Source of the DNA: CAZHMB01 sp964533515
GTDB taxonomy: Archaea > Nanobdellota > Nanobdellia > Pacearchaeales > GW2011-AR1
Assembly (NCBI GenBank): GCA_964533515.1
Contig: CAZHMB010000009.1
Span: forward strand, 1-23,319
Length of the DNA stretch: 23,319 bases
Reading direction: 5' to 3'
A model generated the notes under the pieces. The model saw only the letters and a program-made list of their open reading frames with translations, was not told where the DNA came from and made no database searches. Shown here piece after piece: positions 6,360-14,155 of the stretch (position 1 is its first letter; each line of letters starts with the position of its first letter). Both the position numbers and the translations under genes were made by a program.

Positions 6360-6992
6360 TTAACCTCTTTTGGCCTCAAATTTATCTGCAACATCAGCAA
6401 GATTGTCTATAGCTGCTTGTACCTTGGTAGCACCTTTCTTTGTTTTCGCTTCATAAGAATTTGCTTCCATCATCATCCTTCTATTAGCTAAGAAATTATG
6501 CAAAGGAGTTAATCCAAGATTAACAGCAACAAATGCTAGAAATGCGGCACCCAAAGCAGCGTAAACAGCCCCGGTCCCAAACCAGACAAACCATTGAGTA
6601 ATTTCAACAAAACCGCCACTGATTATCCCAACATTGGCTGCAATCACTGCAAGAAAAAACGCAGATAACCAAGCAATCCATTTGTTAAAGCTAGAAAAGG
6701 TCTGTATTATATCCCCAAATGTCACAAAAATAAGTGCCCAAATAGCAATAGTAACAACATATGCTGCAATATTACTATTAGTCATCGATATTATATCTGG
6801 AGAAACTTCACCTATGATTACTTGAAATAAAAATCCGAATATATAGATTATAAATTCCTTTATATCGGTCACCAATTCTCCGGGGGAATATGCGCTAATC
6901 AAAGGTACAATCGAAAGAGCTAATGCACCTAAAGAAATTAATTTTTTATTCATACATCCAAAACCCCCTTTCAGACTTTTTTTAATCACCAT
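6360..6992 (-). CDS. Polytopic membrane protein with signal peptide, paralogue of the 4583-5287 product
   Basis: 210 aa from ATG 6992, or 197 aa from an internal ATG at 6953 that begins a neat signal peptide (M-N-K-K, hydrophobic core, cleavage after I-S-A). A TTTAAA box about 29 nt before 6992 favours the longer form. After the signal come about four hydrophobic helices and a Lys/Ala-rich helical tail (about 180-210). The motif F-G-D-I-I-Q-T-F-S-S-F and the helix after it align with the coiled-coil protein at 4583-5287, which suggests one family whose extracytoplasmic domain varies. No enzymatic motif is visible. A hairpin terminator follows the gene. Function unknown. Confidence 0.7.
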   Translation of the reverse strand: MVIKKSLKGGFGCMNKKLISLGALALSIVPLISAYSPGELVTDIKEFIIYIFGFLFQVIIGEVSPDIISMTNSNIAAYVVTIAIWALIFVTFGDIIQTFSSFNKWIAWLSAFFLAVIAANVGIISGGFVEITQWFVWFGTGAVYAALGAAFLAFVAVNLGLTPLHNFLANRRMMMEANSYEAKTKKGATKVQAAIDNLADVADKFEAKRG

Positions 6993-7050
6993 CTTAATCT
7001 CCCAACGTTTTTCTCTTTTTTAAACATTTCTCTTCAACAGCACTAGAATC

Positions 7051-7716
7051 CTAACGCCTTCTTCCATGTCTTTTATCTCCAAGATTTCTAATAAAAGCAT
7101 AGATTATACCAATTACTAATGCGATACCAAGAACTTCCACAGAAGATGCAAAATCATAGATATCGTAAACCAAATAAGAAATATCAAATCCCCCTACAAA
7201 GTCTCTAAGTCTAAAAGGATCAAAAAGATACCTAATAACCCCCCAAATTGCTAAAATGAAAAGGATGGCTGCGGGAGTTCTTCCCATATTACTCTCGAGA
7301 GCTTTATAAAAAGAAACAGCTAGTATAACCATGACCACAAATAACATTAATAAAAGAAAACGAAAAGCAACATCCCCAAAAAAACTCATCATCCATCCGC
7401 TTCTAACTGCCGCCGAGGCTGAAAAGAAAGCAATCACCAAGGCCATAACAACCAAGACCCCATTATTTTCAACCACTGTTTTATCTGCATCCCAAGGAAA
7501 CATTGATTTTTCCTTCTTCGAAAAGAATCTTCCGAGAGCAATATAAACAAGAGCGAAAATCAAAACAAAAACACCTATGAAAATAAATGTTGGATTATCT
7601 AAAAAACTTTCAACATCCCAACCCCCATAACCCCAACTTGGATAATTATACGCCATTACAAATTGCAAAGCTAACAAAATCCCCAACAAAAAAACAATTC
7701 CCCTTTTTCCTAACAT
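7051..7716 (-). CDS. Polytopic membrane protein with signal peptide (family not recognised)
   Basis: 221 aa. The N-terminus looks like a signal peptide (M-L-G-K-R, hydrophobic core to about residue 22, then a Tyr/Trp/Gly-rich patch). Five or six hydrophobic helices follow (about 43-62, 86-105, 116-136, 146-165 and 190-210) and a basic tail ends in R-R-R. Size, signal and arrangement resemble the two polytopic proteins at 4583 and 6360, and it is adjacent to one of them, but I see no shared sequence motif strong enough to prove homology. It is divergent from the HIT-domain gene and shares a compact promoter region with it. Confidence 0.7.
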   Translation of the reverse strand: MLGKRGIVFLLGILLALQFVMAYNYPSWGYGGWDVESFLDNPTFIFIGVFVLIFALVYIALGRFFSKKEKSMFPWDADKTVVENNGVLVVMALVIAFFSASAAVRSGWMMSFFGDVAFRFLLLMLFVVMVILAVSFYKALESNMGRTPAAILFILAIWGVIRYLFDPFRLRDFVGGFDISYLVYDIYDFASSVEVLGIALVIGIIYAFIRNLGDKRHGRRR

Positions 7717-7737
7717 ATTTAAAACAAAAAAACAAAC

Positions 7738-7756
7738 TATATAAAGATTTTTATAA
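7738..7756. promoter_or_regulatory. Back-to-back TATA boxes between a membrane protein gene and the HIT gene
   Basis: TTTATATA on the minus strand (7738-7745) is about 26 nt before the ATG at 7716. TTTTTATAACC on the plus strand (7748-7756) is about 25 nt before the ATG at 7777. Their centres are only about 10 bp apart, so two TBP/TFB complexes could hardly bind at once. The two genes may therefore compete for initiation. Confidence 0.6.
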
Positions 7757-7776
7757 CCTACTTTCTTTCACGATTC

Positions 7777-8817
7777 ATGCCCTTAACAAAAGAACAAGAA
7801 CAACAAGTAAGACAGCAATTAATAGCACAAATCAATTCTACGTTCCCTGAAGAGAAGAAAGCGCAAGCAATTGAACAAGTAAATAATATGTCAAACGAGC
7901 AACTTGAAAAAATTCTCACCCAAAGCCAGGCACAACAGCAAAAAGAATCTTCTGAAGGCCAACAATGCATTTTCTGCTCGATAGTCCAAGGAAAAATTCC
8001 AACATACAAAATTGCAGAAGATGAAAACGCAATTGCAACTTTAGAAATAAACCCCATAGAAAAAGGCCATGTCTTGATAATTCCAAAGGAACATATCGAA
8101 ACTCCTGAAAAACTTCCTGAAAAAACTGAAAGTTTAACAAAAATTGTAACGCAAAAAATGCAAGACGTCCTTAAACCTAAAAAAATTCAACTTGCTACAA
8201 CGAACATAACAGGCCATGAACTAATAAATCTTGTCCCAAACTACGGCAATGAAGAAATAAATTTATCTTCAGCATCAAGAAATAAAGCTGAAGAATCTGA
8301 ATTAAAAGAACTACAAAAAAAACTAGCAATCAATCTTCAAGAGGAAAAACCAAAAAAAGAAACCAAAGAAACTTCTTGCCCTTTCTGCCAAATAATTCAG
8401 AAGCAAATTCCAAGTTACCAAATAGATGAAAACAAATCTTCAGTCGCGGTTCTAGAAATAAATCCGATTTCAAGAGGCCACACAATTATAATTCCAAAAG
8501 AACATCTTTCAAACAGCAAAGATATGCCTTCACAAGCTTTCACTCTCGGTAAAAAAATAGCAAAAAAACTTCAAAGTAAATTCAAACCAAAAAATGTTTT
8601 AGTTTCATCGGGGAATATTCAAGGACATGAAATTCTAAACATCCTTCCAATTTATGATAATGAAACTTTAGAAACTAAAAGACAAAAGTCTGATGAAAAA
8701 GAATTGCAAAAACTTCAAAAGATGTTGAAGAAAAAACCTTCAACAAAAAAATCTCCGGCAAAGAAAACTCTGAAGAAAAGACCAAACAGTATAACTATTC
8801 CTAGAAGAATTCCTTAA
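7777..8817 (+). CDS. Tandem HIT-domain protein with degenerate active sites
   Basis: 346 aa. After a helical Gln-rich N-terminus (1-58) come two HIT domains (about 62-165 and 199-300). Each has a C-x2-C pair (C64/C67, C201/C204), the strand pattern L-E-I-N-P-I-x-x-G-H, and I-I-P-K-E-H (H106, H243). Each is followed by a similar E-L-x-x-L-Q-K helix (about 174-185 and 308-318). Where HIT enzymes have H-x-H-x-H before x-x-P, both copies read H-E-[LI]-[IL]-N (147-151 and 284-288). The middle, catalytic His is therefore missing in both, while the Cys pairs and the first His, possible zinc ligands, remain. The C-terminus (317-346) is very rich in Lys/Arg. HIT enzymes normally work as homodimers, so this may be a single-chain pseudo-dimer that binds a nucleotide or nucleic acid rather than hydrolysing. 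It ends convergently, overlapping the next gene by 4 nt. Confidence 0.88.
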   Translation: MPLTKEQEQQVRQQLIAQINSTFPEEKKAQAIEQVNNMSNEQLEKILTQSQAQQQKESSEGQQCIFCSIVQGKIPTYKIAEDENAIATLEINPIEKGHVLIIPKEHIETPEKLPEKTESLTKIVTQKMQDVLKPKKIQLATTNITGHELINLVPNYGNEEINLSSASRNKAEESELKELQKKLAINLQEEKPKKETKETSCPFCQIIQKQIPSYQIDENKSSVAVLEINPISRGHTIIIPKEHLSNSKDMPSQAFTLGKKIAKKLQSKFKPKNVLVSSGNIQGHEILNILPIYDNETLETKRQKSDEKELQKLQKMLKKKPSTKKSPAKKTLKKRPNSITIPRRIP

Positions 8818-9680
8818 ACAAACATCCCCAACATTAATTCAGTTCTAAAAAGCCAAATAGAAACTAGTATCAGATAACTAATTAAAAAAACAGGTATATA
8901 AGGAATTCCCTGTCTCACTTCAATCTTTTTCCCCTTCAATTTATTTCTCAACATTTTTATCTCTTCTTCAGACAAACCTTCCCAATCCGCTTTCAAAGTT
9001 TTACTCTTACCAATTTTAACATCTTTATACAACCAATCACCAATTGTCAAATCCTCAACTTTTATTTTCCAAATCATGCAAACTTCGTCAACAGACTTTG
9101 CAAAAATTATCAGATAATAAAAAACAAAAACTAAAATCCCTAAGTAAACAAGAACATTCATCCCAAAGATAAAACCCCATATAACAAAAATCAAAGCAAA
9201 GCCCAAACTTAAAATTCCTTTCCAAAGATGCTTTCTAATCCCACATTTAAAATCTTTAACAAATTTTTTCCAGTTTCTTCCTGCGAGAACAAAACTCCAA
9301 ACCAAACCATAAGCAGCCCCAACAAATAAGAATAAAATTAAAAACCAAACATAAATCTTCAAATTAACAATAAAACTTTCACTCATTCCGAGAACCACCC
9401 CAAGAGCCATCAATAATTTCGCGTCTCCCCCAGCGAAGACTCTTCCATAATAAAATAAATTTCCAACGACAAAAAAGATGGCAAAACCAATTAATCCCTG
9501 ATAAAAAAAGTTCCAGCTAACAGAATCAGAGAATAAACTATAAAAAAATCTAAAACCCAATACAAAAATAACCAAACTAAAACTTACCCAATTCATAACT
9601 TCTCTTTTCTTCAAATCCTGAAAACTCGCTATTGCTAACCAAATTCCCGTCAATGCAATTAAAAAAATTATCTCTATCAT
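8814..9680 (-). CDS. Type IV prepilin peptidase-like GxGD aspartyl protease
   Basis: 288 aa, a membrane-embedded peptidase that removes class III signal peptides from archaeal pilins and archaellins. Six to eight hydrophobic helices are visible. The two expected catalytic aspartates are Asp22 in S-F-Q-D-L-K-K-R (end of helix 1) and Asp86 in A-G-G-D-A-K-L-L; the latter is the GxGD site, here with Ala in the first position. A soluble Lys/Glu-rich part (about 202-262) precedes the last helix. The start is ATG 9680; an upstream TTG-initiated reading would extend into the divergent gene and is rejected. It lies about 1.3 kb beyond the prepilin-like cluster and is the obvious candidate for processing its products. 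Whether it is FlaK-, PibD- or EppA-like cannot be told by eye. Confidence 0.87.
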   Translation of the reverse strand: MIEIIFLIALTGIWLAIASFQDLKKREVMNWVSFSLVIFVLGFRFFYSLFSDSVSWNFFYQGLIGFAIFFVVGNLFYYGRVFAGGDAKLLMALGVVLGMSESFIVNLKIYVWFLILFLFVGAAYGLVWSFVLAGRNWKKFVKDFKCGIRKHLWKGILSLGFALIFVIWGFIFGMNVLVYLGILVFVFYYLIIFAKSVDEVCMIWKIKVEDLTIGDWLYKDVKIGKSKTLKADWEGLSEEEIKMLRNKLKGKKIEVRQGIPYIPVFLISYLILVSIWLFRTELMLGMFV

Positions 9681-9703
9681 CTCTTTTCTTATTTTAACAA
9701 AAA

Positions 9704-9720
9704 AACAATTTTTATAAACC
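9704..9720. promoter_or_regulatory. Shared palindromic TATA between prepilin peptidase and AI-2E-family genes
   Basis: TTTATAAA (9711-9718) is self-complementary and centred about 25 nt before the plus-strand ATG at 9740 and about 34 nt before the minus-strand ATG at 9680. It is the only good TATA element in the 59-bp gap, so one site may serve both directions, with a leader of about 8 nt on the peptidase transcript. Confidence 0.5.
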
Positions 9721-9739
9721 TTCCTTAACTCATATTTAC

Positions 9740-10756
9740 ATGGAAAAAAAGAAGAAAGGTGAGAAAAAACAAAATAAAAAATTAGATCTTTCAAAACAGA
9801 TCCCCCTGAAAAAATATGTCCTTTGGGCTATCGCGATTCTTCTCGTAGCAATTTCTTTCTTTCTGATAAAACCTTTTGTAATTCCTTTAATATCTGCTTT
9901 TGTTTTGGCTTACTTAACTCTCCCACTATACAAATTCTTCAATAGAAAGATTTCTCCAGTTTGGTCCGCCCTAGCATGTATTCTTCTTGTAATTTTAATT
10001 ATCCTTTTACCCCTGGGAGGAATAATTGCAGGCATAACTACTCAGGCAGCAGATTTCATCCAAGGTCAAAACTTCGCTAATCTAAAAGGAATCTCTCAAA
10101 CCCCCATAATCCAAAGACTTCATTTGGACCTTGAACAAGTAACACAACAAGGAACGAACCTCTTAATTAATCTTTTAACACAAACCGCAAAAAAGCTCCC
10201 TTCCATTATACTTTCATTGTTCATTATCTTAATCGGTATGTATTACATTCTGATTAACTGGAAATATCTTTCAGAAAATCTTAAAAAATACCTGCCATTT
10301 AAAGATAAAGAAAAAGTTTCAGGAGATATTTCTTCAGCAACAAAACAGATCATTTATGGGAGTCTACTAGTTTCGCTTATCGGTTTTATTATTTCATGGT
10401 TGGGATTTACACTCCTCGGCATCGGCCACGCCCTTTTCTACTCAGCAATAATTGCAATCTTCCTTTTCCTACCTCTTCTCGGACCAGTCTTACTTTGGGT
10501 GCCTCTTGCGATATACTATTTTCTAATCGGACAATATGGAATTGCTATCGGTGTCACAATCCTTGGACTAATTATCTCAAATATCGTTGACAACCTAATA
10601 AGAATGAAAATTCTTGGAGCTAAAACAAACATAAATCCCTTAATCATGCTAGTCGGTATCCTTGGAGGCGTTGCAACTTTCGGAATCTTCGGATTCATAA
10701 TCGGCCCATTAATACTCATTTATACTATAAAACTAATCCAAGAGATAATTAATTAA
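9740..10756 (+). CDS. AI-2E family transporter (UPF0118/DUF20)
   Basis: 338 aa integral membrane protein. A Lys-rich cytoplasmic N-terminus (1-25) is followed by a helix pair around 28-65 containing K-P-F-V-I-P-L-I-S-A-F-V-L-A-Y, a soluble amphipathic part (about 95-140), and further helices to the end. The C-terminal half has the family pattern I-S-N-I-V-D-N-L-I-R, a K-I-L-G-A segment, N-P-L-I-M-L-V-G-I-L-G-G and F-G-I-F-G-F-I-I-G-P. Length fits the family (330-370 aa). Members have been linked to autoinducer-2 export, Na+/H+ antiport and general permease roles; the substrate here cannot be inferred. It is convergent with a 41-aa gene that begins four nt past its stop, and it has no visible link to the pilus genes besides adjacency. 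Confidence 0.92.
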   Translation: MEKKKKGEKKQNKKLDLSKQIPLKKYVLWAIAILLVAISFFLIKPFVIPLISAFVLAYLTLPLYKFFNRKISPVWSALACILLVILIILLPLGGIIAGITTQAADFIQGQNFANLKGISQTPIIQRLHLDLEQVTQQGTNLLINLLTQTAKKLPSIILSLFIILIGMYYILINWKYLSENLKKYLPFKDKEKVSGDISSATKQIIYGSLLVSLIGFIISWLGFTLLGIGHALFYSAIIAIFLFLPLLGPVLLWVPLAIYYFLIGQYGIAIGVTILGLIISNIVDNLIRMKILGAKTNINPLIMLVGILGGVATFGIFGFIIGPLILIYTIKLIQEIIN

Positions 10757-10760
10757 GAAC

Positions 10761-10886
10761 TTATTTATTCTTTGTGCCATCAATAACTGAACTTCTAAAT
10801 CTTCCACCTTTTTTATAGGGATATTTCTTATTCTCCTTCTGCTTAACCTTCCTTTTGTTTCTCCTCTCAGAATCTGCACGTGCCAT
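10761..10886 (-). CDS. Very small basic protein (41 aa)
   Basis: An ATG at 10886 opens a 41-codon frame to TAA 10761. The product is strongly basic (about 17 Lys/Arg), starting M-A-R-A-D-S-E-R-R-N-K-R-K and containing K-Y-P-Y-K-K-G-G-R-F. It has no hydrophobic segment, so it probably binds RNA, ribosome or DNA. Support comes from the tidy fit in an otherwise empty gap, the convergent four-nt spacing from the AI-2E gene, and TATA-like sequence (TTATACT) about 22 nt upstream. No family recognised; a chance ORF is possible but the composition argues against it. Confidence 0.55.
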   Translation of the reverse strand: MARADSERRNKRKVKQKENKKYPYKKGGRFRSSVIDGTKNK

Positions 10887-10942
10887 TTTATATAATTGTC
10901 TCAGTATAACAAATTAATTAGAATTTAAATATCTTTTGGAAA

Positions 10943-11665
10943 TTAAGCAGAAACAGTCTTACAACAAACATCATTAGCATTGGGTTTATTGCCGGTACAG
11001 AGAGCATCTGCATCTATAGATTTTCCATCACTAGTACAATCTGTTCTTAATGCCCATGCATATGTAACCACTTGATTAACATCGGCCGGACCACATGAGC
11101 TAGACTTTATCTTTGTTTGATCTACGAGGTCTTCATAATAAACTTTCTGTCCTTCTTCCCGGCAAGTCCCCTTTGCAGTTGGCTCATCAGCTTTTTTCAA
11201 TAACACCTCACAACTATTAACATTTGTTGAGCTTGATTTTCCATCTGCAACTTTAACAGTATCTGCCCTAAAAGAACCCAAATCAGCAATAGATTTCTCT
11301 AAGCAAAAAGTTGTTGCATCTTTTTGACAGGTTGATTTAACATCAAACCCTAACTCCTCGTCAACATTTTGCCTAGCTATCTCATGAACATAATTACAAT
11401 TCGCATAGACTTTTCCTCCGTCAACAACCTCCATTTCCCTATATTCACAAAAACTAACTGAACTATCTAAGAAACCATAATTTCTACAAGCTGAAATAGC
11501 TAAAGACAAATCCTTAGGAATATATTGTCCAGTATCGTCTGCGCCTTGATAAAATTGCCATACAAAATAAGCAACAACTGCAAGAATAATAACCGCGATA
11601 ATTGCATACAGGGTCTGGTTTTGCATTGCCTGCCCCTTCCCAGTCATCCTCTTTCTTTTTAACAT
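10943..11665 (-). CDS. Cysteine-rich prepilin-like protein
   Basis: 240 aa. The N-terminus has the class III signal layout: a short basic stretch ending in G-K-G-Q-A (residues 9-13) followed by one long hydrophobic helix (about 18-37). Cleavage would fall near Gly11/Gln12. The remaining 200 residues form a soluble domain with 12 cysteines, including a C-C pair close to the C-terminus. The even number suggests extracytoplasmic disulfides that stabilise the domain. It is the last member of the prepilin-like series and has its own TATA box (11690-11698), so it may be produced separately and in greater amount than the coupled minor-pilin-like genes. No family name can be given. Confidence 0.72.
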   Translation of the reverse strand: MLKRKRMTGKGQAMQNQTLYAIIAVIILAVVAYFVWQFYQGADDTGQYIPKDLSLAISACRNYGFLDSSVSFCEYREMEVVDGGKVYANCNYVHEIARQNVDEELGFDVKSTCQKDATTFCLEKSIADLGSFRADTVKVADGKSSSTNVNSCEVLLKKADEPTAKGTCREEGQKVYYEDLVDQTKIKSSSCGPADVNQVVTYAWALRTDCTSDGKSIDADALCTGNKPNANDVCCKTVSA

Positions 11666-11689
11666 CTTAATTAAATTAATTAAAACCCC

Positions 11690-11698
11690 TTTATAAAC
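11690..11698 (-). promoter_or_regulatory. TATA box of the Cys-rich prepilin-like gene
   Basis: GTTTATAAAG on the minus strand is centred about 29 nt before the ATG at 11665, implying a short or absent leader. Confidence 0.5.
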
Positions 11699-11710
11699 TT
11701 TTTTATAATC

Positions 11711-12499
11711 TCAATTTAAAAATAAAGAACTCCCGGCATCTTCTTCAACAGGAAAATAATTGGGATCATCCTCAGGAATAAAACTAAAACTTATTTTTTC
11801 AAAGTTTCCATCTACAAAAAATTCTTTTTTACTAATCAAAGTCACAATAAACCTTTCATCCAAATCTGAAACCATCTGAACACCAACTTCAAAATTTTTC
11901 AAATCTTCCCCATAACAACTCTTTGTCTCTTCAACAGATTTTCCGATACATTTCTCTTTTGTTTCATAAATTTTCTGAAAACTCTCCAAACCCAAATTCC
12001 TCAAATTAAATTCATTAGTCAATATTGAATTATAAGTTGCTTTAATTTTTTCTTTACTAATCTCAAAAAGCATCCTAGTCTCAAATAAAAAATTATCTCC
12101 ATCAAAAGAAATCTCAAAGTCTTCGACAGCTTTTCCCATATCCTTTTTAAAATTCTTTCTAAAACTCTTCTCCATATTTAAATTCAGATTTTTAGATAAC
12201 TCTCCAAAAACCACTCCCTGGTTACTCAACACCCCGTATTTTCCTTCGGCAGCAATTTCTTTATAACTTTTAATAATCGCCCCTTCACCTTCTTGAGAGA
12301 TATAAAAGCTCTCTAAATTTTCTCCATATATCAGTTCATCAACAAAGTTTTGCTTTGAAACTTGAAGTTTAACTTTCCCAGTAGAACTTGCAAATAACCA
12401 CAAACTTGAGGAAGTCAATGCTAAAATAAGAAACACCATTATAGTAATCGCAATCGGTGTGCTTGCTTTTCTATTTCGTTTTATTTTTTGAAGATTCAT
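11711..12499 (-). CDS. Prepilin-like membrane-anchored protein
   Basis: 262 aa. The start is ATG 12499, which overlaps the TAA of the upstream gene by one nt (TAATG), so translation is coupled. The N-terminus is basic, ends in R-N-R-K-A-S (residues 8-13) and is followed by a hydrophobic helix (about 15-38), as in class III signal peptides. The rest is a soluble extracytoplasmic domain with alternating charged and hydrophobic residues and two cysteines about 8-9 apart in C-I-G-K ... C-Y-G. The serine-rich second half of the helix (T-S-S-S-L) is unusual for a pilin core. Function inferred from signal and context only. Confidence 0.68.
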   Translation of the reverse strand: MNLQKIKRNRKASTPIAITIMVFLILALTSSSLWLFASSTGKVKLQVSKQNFVDELIYGENLESFYISQEGEGAIIKSYKEIAAEGKYGVLSNQGVVFGELSKNLNLNMEKSFRKNFKKDMGKAVEDFEISFDGDNFLFETRMLFEISKEKIKATYNSILTNEFNLRNLGLESFQKIYETKEKCIGKSVEETKSCYGEDLKNFEVGVQMVSDLDERFIVTLISKKEFFVDGNFEKISFSFIPEDDPNYFPVEEDAGSSLFLN

Positions 12500-13131
12500 T
12501 AATACTTCTCCAAACACATTACGACAAATTTATTTGATTCTATATAAACAGAAATTAATTGCCCTTTCTCCAAACTACACTGAACAGCATGCAAACTTGA
12601 AACTCCCACCCCGTCATAAAACTGATATTTCCCATACTTTAAAACCTCTGTTCGAATTGTCTCTTTCTTTGCATCCGCTTTATCCCAAATATCTTCATCG
12701 GGAGCATAAATCCTAAACCAAGTTTTTTTGTATCTTTCACCTCTCCCAGCCTCAAAATTTTCATCCATAAATTTTTCTACAGTAGTTATAAAAAGCTCAA
12801 ATTTATCCTTTTCAATCTCTTCAGAATAAATCAAATCTTTAACTTGCATCTCTCGACCTTCAAATTCAACCGGGCTGTTCAAAAAAATAAACAACTGTCT
12901 CTGAGCATATGTTATCTCAGAAACTTCGGCGGTAGTTATTTCATTAAACCCCCCATCTCTTCCAAAAGAAACCCATTTCGTTACTTGAGCTTTTCCGGCC
13001 AAGGCCCCCGCACCAGCGATATACAAAAGCATTACAAAAAAAATGATGAACATCGCAGGGAACCAAGTTAACGTAGCAGGTATCTGAGACTTCCTACTTC
13101 CCATAAGAATTTGTTTTTTTGTTTTTTCCAT
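12499..13131 (-). CDS. Prepilin-like membrane-anchored protein
   Basis: 210 aa. The basic N-terminus ends in G-S-R-K-S-Q-I-P (residues 11-18) and is followed by a long hydrophobic helix (about 22-46), fitting a class III signal. The soluble part contains A-Q-R-Q-L-F-I-F-L-N-S-P, which resembles the helix-then-strand start of several archaeal pilin-like domains, and two cysteines near the end. It is one nt from the stop of the gene before it and overlaps the start of the gene after it, so it sits in a tightly coupled operon. No family recognised. Confidence 0.68.
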   Translation of the reverse strand: MEKTKKQILMGSRKSQIPATLTWFPAMFIIFFVMLLYIAGAGALAGKAQVTKWVSFGRDGGFNEITTAEVSEITYAQRQLFIFLNSPVEFEGREMQVKDLIYSEEIEKDKFELFITTVEKFMDENFEAGRGERYKKTWFRIYAPDEDIWDKADAKKETIRTEVLKYGKYQFYDGVGVSSLHAVQCSLEKGQLISVYIESNKFVVMCLEKY

Positions 13132-13132
13132 T

Positions 13133-13699
13133 TTAATTTTCTAATGTTGTTTTTTTACCTCTTTGATTTGAAGCAGTCATTATTTCCAAAACCCCAATAA
13201 GAATTTCCGTTCCATCATCCCCGTAATTATAATACAAAACGCTTTCATTTCTATAAGTACATTTCGCACCCCCTTCATATTCTATTCCCTTCGTATCTCC
13301 TTCCTCTAATTGCATTAAACATGCATCCCTCACAGCACCCGCTCCAGTTTTCGCAATCTCTTTTTTATTTTCACCAGAATCATAAAAATTTATTTCAAAA
13401 TACCAAATATCTTGACTAGTTTCAAAAATCTCTTTTTTAATACTGCACCTATCAAAGATATCTAAACTAGAACTTGCTCGAACCTCTTCAATCAAAAAAC
13501 CTTGGGAAGTTAGACAACTAGCTAGTTCCCCGTATAAAATTTTGCTTTCTACTTGGCGAGCATCTGTCTCTGCTGAAAAAAATATTAAAACTCCGGCGAC
13601 GATTCCCACTCCAACAATTATTAAAACTAAAAACCACCATATGGAAAGAAGTCTCCCCCCCCCTCGTTTATCTAAAAATAATCGTTTAAGATTTTTCAT
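13133..13699 (-). CDS. Prepilin-like membrane-anchored protein
   Basis: 188 aa. The N-terminus is basic with D-K-R-G-G-G-R (residues 10-16) before a hydrophobic helix (about 18-42), a KRG variant of the class III signal. The soluble domain has four cysteines (A-S-C, R-C-S, A-C-L and K-C-T), so two disulfides are possible. The start overlaps the end of the upstream gene by 14 nt in another frame, and the next gene begins one nt after its stop. Function is inferred from context. Confidence 0.66.
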   Translation of the reverse strand: MKNLKRLFLDKRGGGRLLSIWWFLVLIIVGVGIVAGVLIFFSAETDARQVESKILYGELASCLTSQGFLIEEVRASSSLDIFDRCSIKKEIFETSQDIWYFEINFYDSGENKKEIAKTGAGAVRDACLMQLEEGDTKGIEYEGGAKCTYRNESVLYYNYGDDGTEILIGVLEIMTASNQRGKKTTLEN

Positions 13700-14111
13700 T
13701 TATAATTATCACCAATTTATTTTCTGTACCAATATAAGAACTAACATTATAATCTGTAAAATATCTAAAACTAAATCCTCTTTCAGAAAGTTTAACTCTC
13801 ACCCTATTTTCAGCTTCATTAATAAGAATAATATTTTTTTTATCTATTTCATTTTCCTCTGCCTTTTCCATCCCTTTAGAAAAATCAATCTCAAAATGCA
13901 TACCTGGTTCTGCTTTATCTATTATCAAAGCAATCTCTTTGGCATAAGCTTCTTCATATACAAATGCGGCATTACTAGAACTCCAAACCCACAGAAATAA
14001 AATAGAAAAAAACGCCAAGTTCAAAACTATAAAAATCAAATCTCCATAACCCGAATCTGTTTGAGCTTTTTTATTCCCAAATAAAAACTCACCTCTTTTT
14101 TGTCTTGCCAT
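13686..14111 (-). CDS. Prepilin-like membrane-anchored protein
   Basis: 141 aa. A basic start (M-A-R-Q-K-R) leads to G-N-K-K-A-Q-T (residues 12-18) and a hydrophobic helix (about 24-45). This is one of the clearest class III signals in the locus. The soluble domain is short, charged and cysteine-free, with a strand-rich second half (N-R-V-R-V-K-L then S-F-R-Y-F). A TATA-like box at 14134-14143 is centred 27 nt before the ATG, so this gene could begin a sub-operon that runs to 11711. Confidence 0.68.
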   Translation of the reverse strand: MARQKRGEFLFGNKKAQTDSGYGDLIFIVLNLAFFSILFLWVWSSSNAAFVYEEAYAKEIALIIDKAEPGMHFEIDFSKGMEKAEENEIDKKNIILINEAENRVRVKLSERGFSFRYFTDYNVSSYIGTENKLVIIINEKS

Positions 14112-14133
14112 CTAAATAGACAAAGAAACAACA

Positions 14134-14143
14134 ATTATAAATT
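14134..14143 (-). promoter_or_regulatory. TATA-like box inside the prepilin-like gene series
   Basis: AAATTTATAAT on the minus strand lies about 27 nt before the ATG at 14111, in the only sizeable gap (44 nt) between the coupled genes. It may give a separate transcript for the four downstream genes. Confidence 0.4.
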
Positions 14144-14155
14144 TAACTAAAAGAA

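Noticed and set aside
9681..9794. N-terminal extension of the prepilin peptidase frame (38 residues)
   Set aside because: It starts at a non-ATG codon inside the divergent AI-2E gene and runs across the promoter; ATG 9680 begins a normal first helix.
13542..14000. Plus-strand ORF of 152 codons across two prepilin-like genes
   Set aside because: It is antisense to two coupled genes with clear class III signals, and its composition (Ile/Asn/Phe/His-rich) is that of an antisense reading.
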